Assembly: GCA_000310025.1 (NCBI GenBank)
Contig: FN649751.1
Coordinates: 809,726-873,725, forward strand
From: Ectocarpus siliculosus
Lineage: Eukaryota; Sar; Phaeophyceae; Ectocarpales; Ectocarpaceae
Direction: 5' to 3'
DNA: 64,000 nt
How positions within the stretch are numbered: position 1 is the stretch's first letter; each line of letters starts with the position of its first letter. Shown in pieces: positions 61,901 through 64,000 of the stretch. The position numbers were made by a program, and so were the translations under genes. Under the pieces are notes generated by a model, which saw nothing but the letters and a program-made list of their open reading frames with translations, searched no databases and was not told the origin of the DNA.

Positions 61901-62695
61901 GTAGGAGTGGCGTTTGGTCTGCTCTGACAGACCGCGCCCAAGGAAATAGTCGTATCCAAACGAATACATCACTGATAGTTTTGCGAGAAGCGCCACGATA
62001 GGCTACGTGCAAGACTGCTTGCATGCTGCGCAGCTTGGTGAACACGCACATACCAACCCAGCACGTGTGACGGTCTCAACTACTTGAAGTGTACTGGCAC
62101 TGCTGCTGTACAGGACAGGAGCTGATGCGTTACCGTATTCCGAACTGCGGCAATAGCCAGCGTGGTTCCACGAACCTCATGTCGCACTCTCGTAGGTCGT
62201 ACAGCTTATCCCTTGCGGCATTCGCCTGTCCCATAGCACTGCTCTTGAACAGGCACCTGCGGCAAAGAGCAATAGCCAACACCAGGGGCAGGCTGTGTTA
62301 TTGACCTACCTCCCTCTCATGAGCGAACACACACGACCGGCGCAATCGACCCAAAACATGAACAACAAAGCTTTGCATCCAGCAGGATGTATGATGCACC
62401 TGTCCTTGCCCTGACCGACCGGCGGGAGGCTGAACTTCGTCGTCGATCCGTCAGCCAGAGCGGCCTCCCCTCCCGAGAAGAGCACCGCGGCGCCCGCTAG
62501 AAACGTCCCCAGCGCTACCCGAGCGGAGTTGTTGTCGAGCGACATGGTCGCTGCTGCTGTTGGTGCTGTCGAGCATTGGCGAGTAGAAACACCTTTTCGA
62601 AGGAACCCGCCGCTGCAGGGGGCTACGAAAGCAGCGGATTGTTCTAGGTGCACTGCCAGCGCAAGCAGTGCCGTGGGTGCTGATGTTGCCTTCAT
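58969..62695 (-). CDS. thylakoid-lumen pentapeptide-repeat protein
   Basis: Five exons with consistent phases (62695-62400, 61536-61431, 60880-60806, 60158-60081, 59082-58969) give 222 residues. The leader is bipartite: a signal peptide ends at SAAFVAP (Phe23), the hallmark of heterokont plastid import. A second hydrophobic segment follows (VALGTFLAGAAVLF) with an ALA/D cleavage site near residue 84. No twin Arg precedes it, so Sec-type thylakoid transfer is likelier. The mature part has pentapeptide repeats of the A(D/N)(F/L)xx type (ADFTN, VSFDG, AIFQN, TSFTG, ADVEN, ADFTE), which fold as a right-handed beta helix. It ends with the two-Cys tail LCKNPTLKGTNPVTNADTR..SAGC known from plant lumenal pentapeptide proteins such as TL15, TL17 and TL20.3. 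Their biochemical role is unclear. The stop is TGA at 58971-58969. Confidence 0.9.
60290..60530 (-). repeat. possible tRNA-derived SINE in intron
   Basis: On the minus strand GAGTTCGAAACCC resembles a pol III B box, and a structured tRNA-like stretch precedes it by about 50 bases. Nearby are the inverted repeat GATGAC..GTCATC and a duplicated GGCTAAGAGCT. It lies in the intron between exons 3 and 4 of the pentapeptide gene. No functional tRNA cloverleaf could be folded by eye. Confidence 0.35.
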
Positions 62696-62794
62696 ATTGT
62701 GTATCCTAGTTGCAACAGCAGGGAACCGGGTGGTTATGTGTTGTGCGACACTGACTGCACGAGGCCAGAGGAGGGCGAGGCTCGCGGGGAGGGG

Positions 62795-62806
62795 TCATAT
62801 TTATAA
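62795..62806 (-). promoter_or_regulatory. possible TATA box of the pentapeptide gene
   Basis: The minus strand reads TTATAAATATGA about 100 bases upstream of the start codon at 62695, a suitable distance for a short 5' leader. It is flanked by G/C-rich DNA, so the AT-rich patch stands out. The transcription start is not visible. Confidence 0.45.
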
Positions 62807-64000
62807 GACAATCTGCCGAGCCCCTCACCGTCTTTCTCTCTCCTTCAACTTGTTGTTGCACCTCGGTCTCTAGACATCAAATTAACGGCAGCAACTAGCG
62901 ACCAGGACATCGGACGAGCAGCGGAAAGGCAAGGAAACCCTAGCTTGTGAGCCGGCGTGGACCTCACCGTGGATCTTCGGCCGCACTTCGCGTGACTGAA
63001 AGCTTTCTCGGGCGACAGAAGAAGGGTACCAGCGGTGCCGCGCTGGAAAGTCTTGTCGTGAGTCGTGAGTGTGACGCGCGTTGTCTTGCAGAGAGTCGAG
63101 ACATACATGTACGCTATACACTTCACCTCTGCTCTATGCTCGCACTCTCTGTTTGACTGGCTCCGGTATCTGATGGCGTCTCCTCGGTGCTGCTGTGCAT
63201 CAGCTTTCGGTCGGATCTGTCTTGTGTCGACGCCGGGACAGGGAGTTCAACATAGACTAGACACGTCCCACGACGATCTTTCAAAGTTTTCAAAACAGAG
63301 AGATGAGGCGCACATCGGTAACCCCGCGCACGCCAGTACCTCAAGGCACCAGGAGAAGCTTCTCTATGTATACCTTCGCGTGTTGTCGAGTATTGCCAAG
63401 AAACCTCGTCGGTTTCGGGCTTTATGAGTTTCATCGCGCACCGCGCTGCTGAACCAAGCCGCCCTTTCCGCAGCACGCTCTCTTTGAATGTTGTGGATAC
63501 CCCGATTAACCACTCCGTCTCGCAGACCTTCTATTTTCGGCTATTTATTGTACTTATTTACAGGAGTGTTGTGTGCGTGGTCCTTCATCGTATATCTCCA
63601 CATAGCGCTGCTCTACCGTCGCGCTGTATTCTCACCGCGCATACACACACAGGAGGTTGATGTTTCCTGGAGCATGGGGTTTCTCTCTGGCGTCTCACCC
63701 TCACACACAAGCCCAGCCCGCGCAACAATAGGCCCGTTGTGGACGTTTTCAGCACACGATTGTGTGAAAGTCTGCTACAAATGCACACGGCAATCAATTT
63801 TCAATTTTCAACGTCCCCCTGCTGTGATCGCGGATGAACACGCACGTTGACGTTTCCCCGCCTTCCGAGCCCGACGCCTCTCTCTACATTATCGACACAC
63901 CCACACAAGCGCAACCGCCACATGCACCATATGGATAGCAGTCCGGCTTTAATTTTTCTTTTGTCTCGGGGTTACCGGCCTGACCCAGTCTCTTCAACTT
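62807..64000. other. upstream DNA, no gene recognised
   Basis: No exon with recognisable motifs was found. A minus-strand open frame at 63123-63476 (117 codons) has no known domain. Confidence 0.5.

Noticed and set aside
1-64000. CRISPR arrays, bacterial operons or an integrated viral genome
   Set aside because: All recognised genes are intron-rich eukaryotic genes. No regularly spaced repeats, capsid, polymerase, integrase or transposase motifs were seen.

Overview
The window looks like nuclear DNA of a brown alga (stramenopile, Ectocarpus-like). The reasons are genes split by many GT-AG introns of a few hundred to about 1900 bases, pyrimidine-rich acceptors, abundant simple repeats, and a plastid protein whose leader has a signal peptide followed by an SAAFVAP motif with Phe at +1, as expected for a red-lineage secondary plastid. 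Ankyrin genes with a distinctive C-terminal tail point the same way. The organism call is an inference; no marker gene was available.

Layout. 1-1866 (-): 5' part of an intact ankyrin-repeat gene running off the left edge. 1867-9838: gene-poor, with short repeats. 9839-12623 (-): a paralogue of the first gene, broken by four frameshifts. 13995-24099 (-): EMC1, the large lumenal subunit of the ER membrane protein complex, about 16 exons. 25205-38204 (+): SRP72, a signal recognition particle protein, 18 exons. 40725-48744 (-): a 9-exon gene for a 1007-residue protein joining an F-box, a MATH/TRAF domain, USP7-type ubiquitin-like domains and a ZZ zinc finger, without a USP protease domain. 49082-52716 (+): a 7-exon F-box/ankyrin gene. 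52717-58968: no convincing gene. 58969-62695 (-): a 5-exon thylakoid-lumen pentapeptide-repeat protein. 62696-64000: upstream DNA.

Two divergent pairs stand out. EMC1 and SRP72 start 1.1 kb apart on opposite strands, and both serve entry of proteins into the ER membrane. The two F-box genes start 337 bases apart on opposite strands, and both look like substrate receptors for SCF ubiquitin ligases. The most novel object is the F-box/MATH/HUBL/ZZ protein: it resembles the substrate-binding parts of the deubiquitinase USP7 with the protease removed and an E3-recruiting F-box added. Its intron phases are consistent from start to stop.

A dispersed repeat family of about 400 bases lies in introns of EMC1, SRP72 and the F-box/ankyrin gene. 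All gene models were made by eye from splice signals, reading phase and remembered family features; no alignment or search was run.
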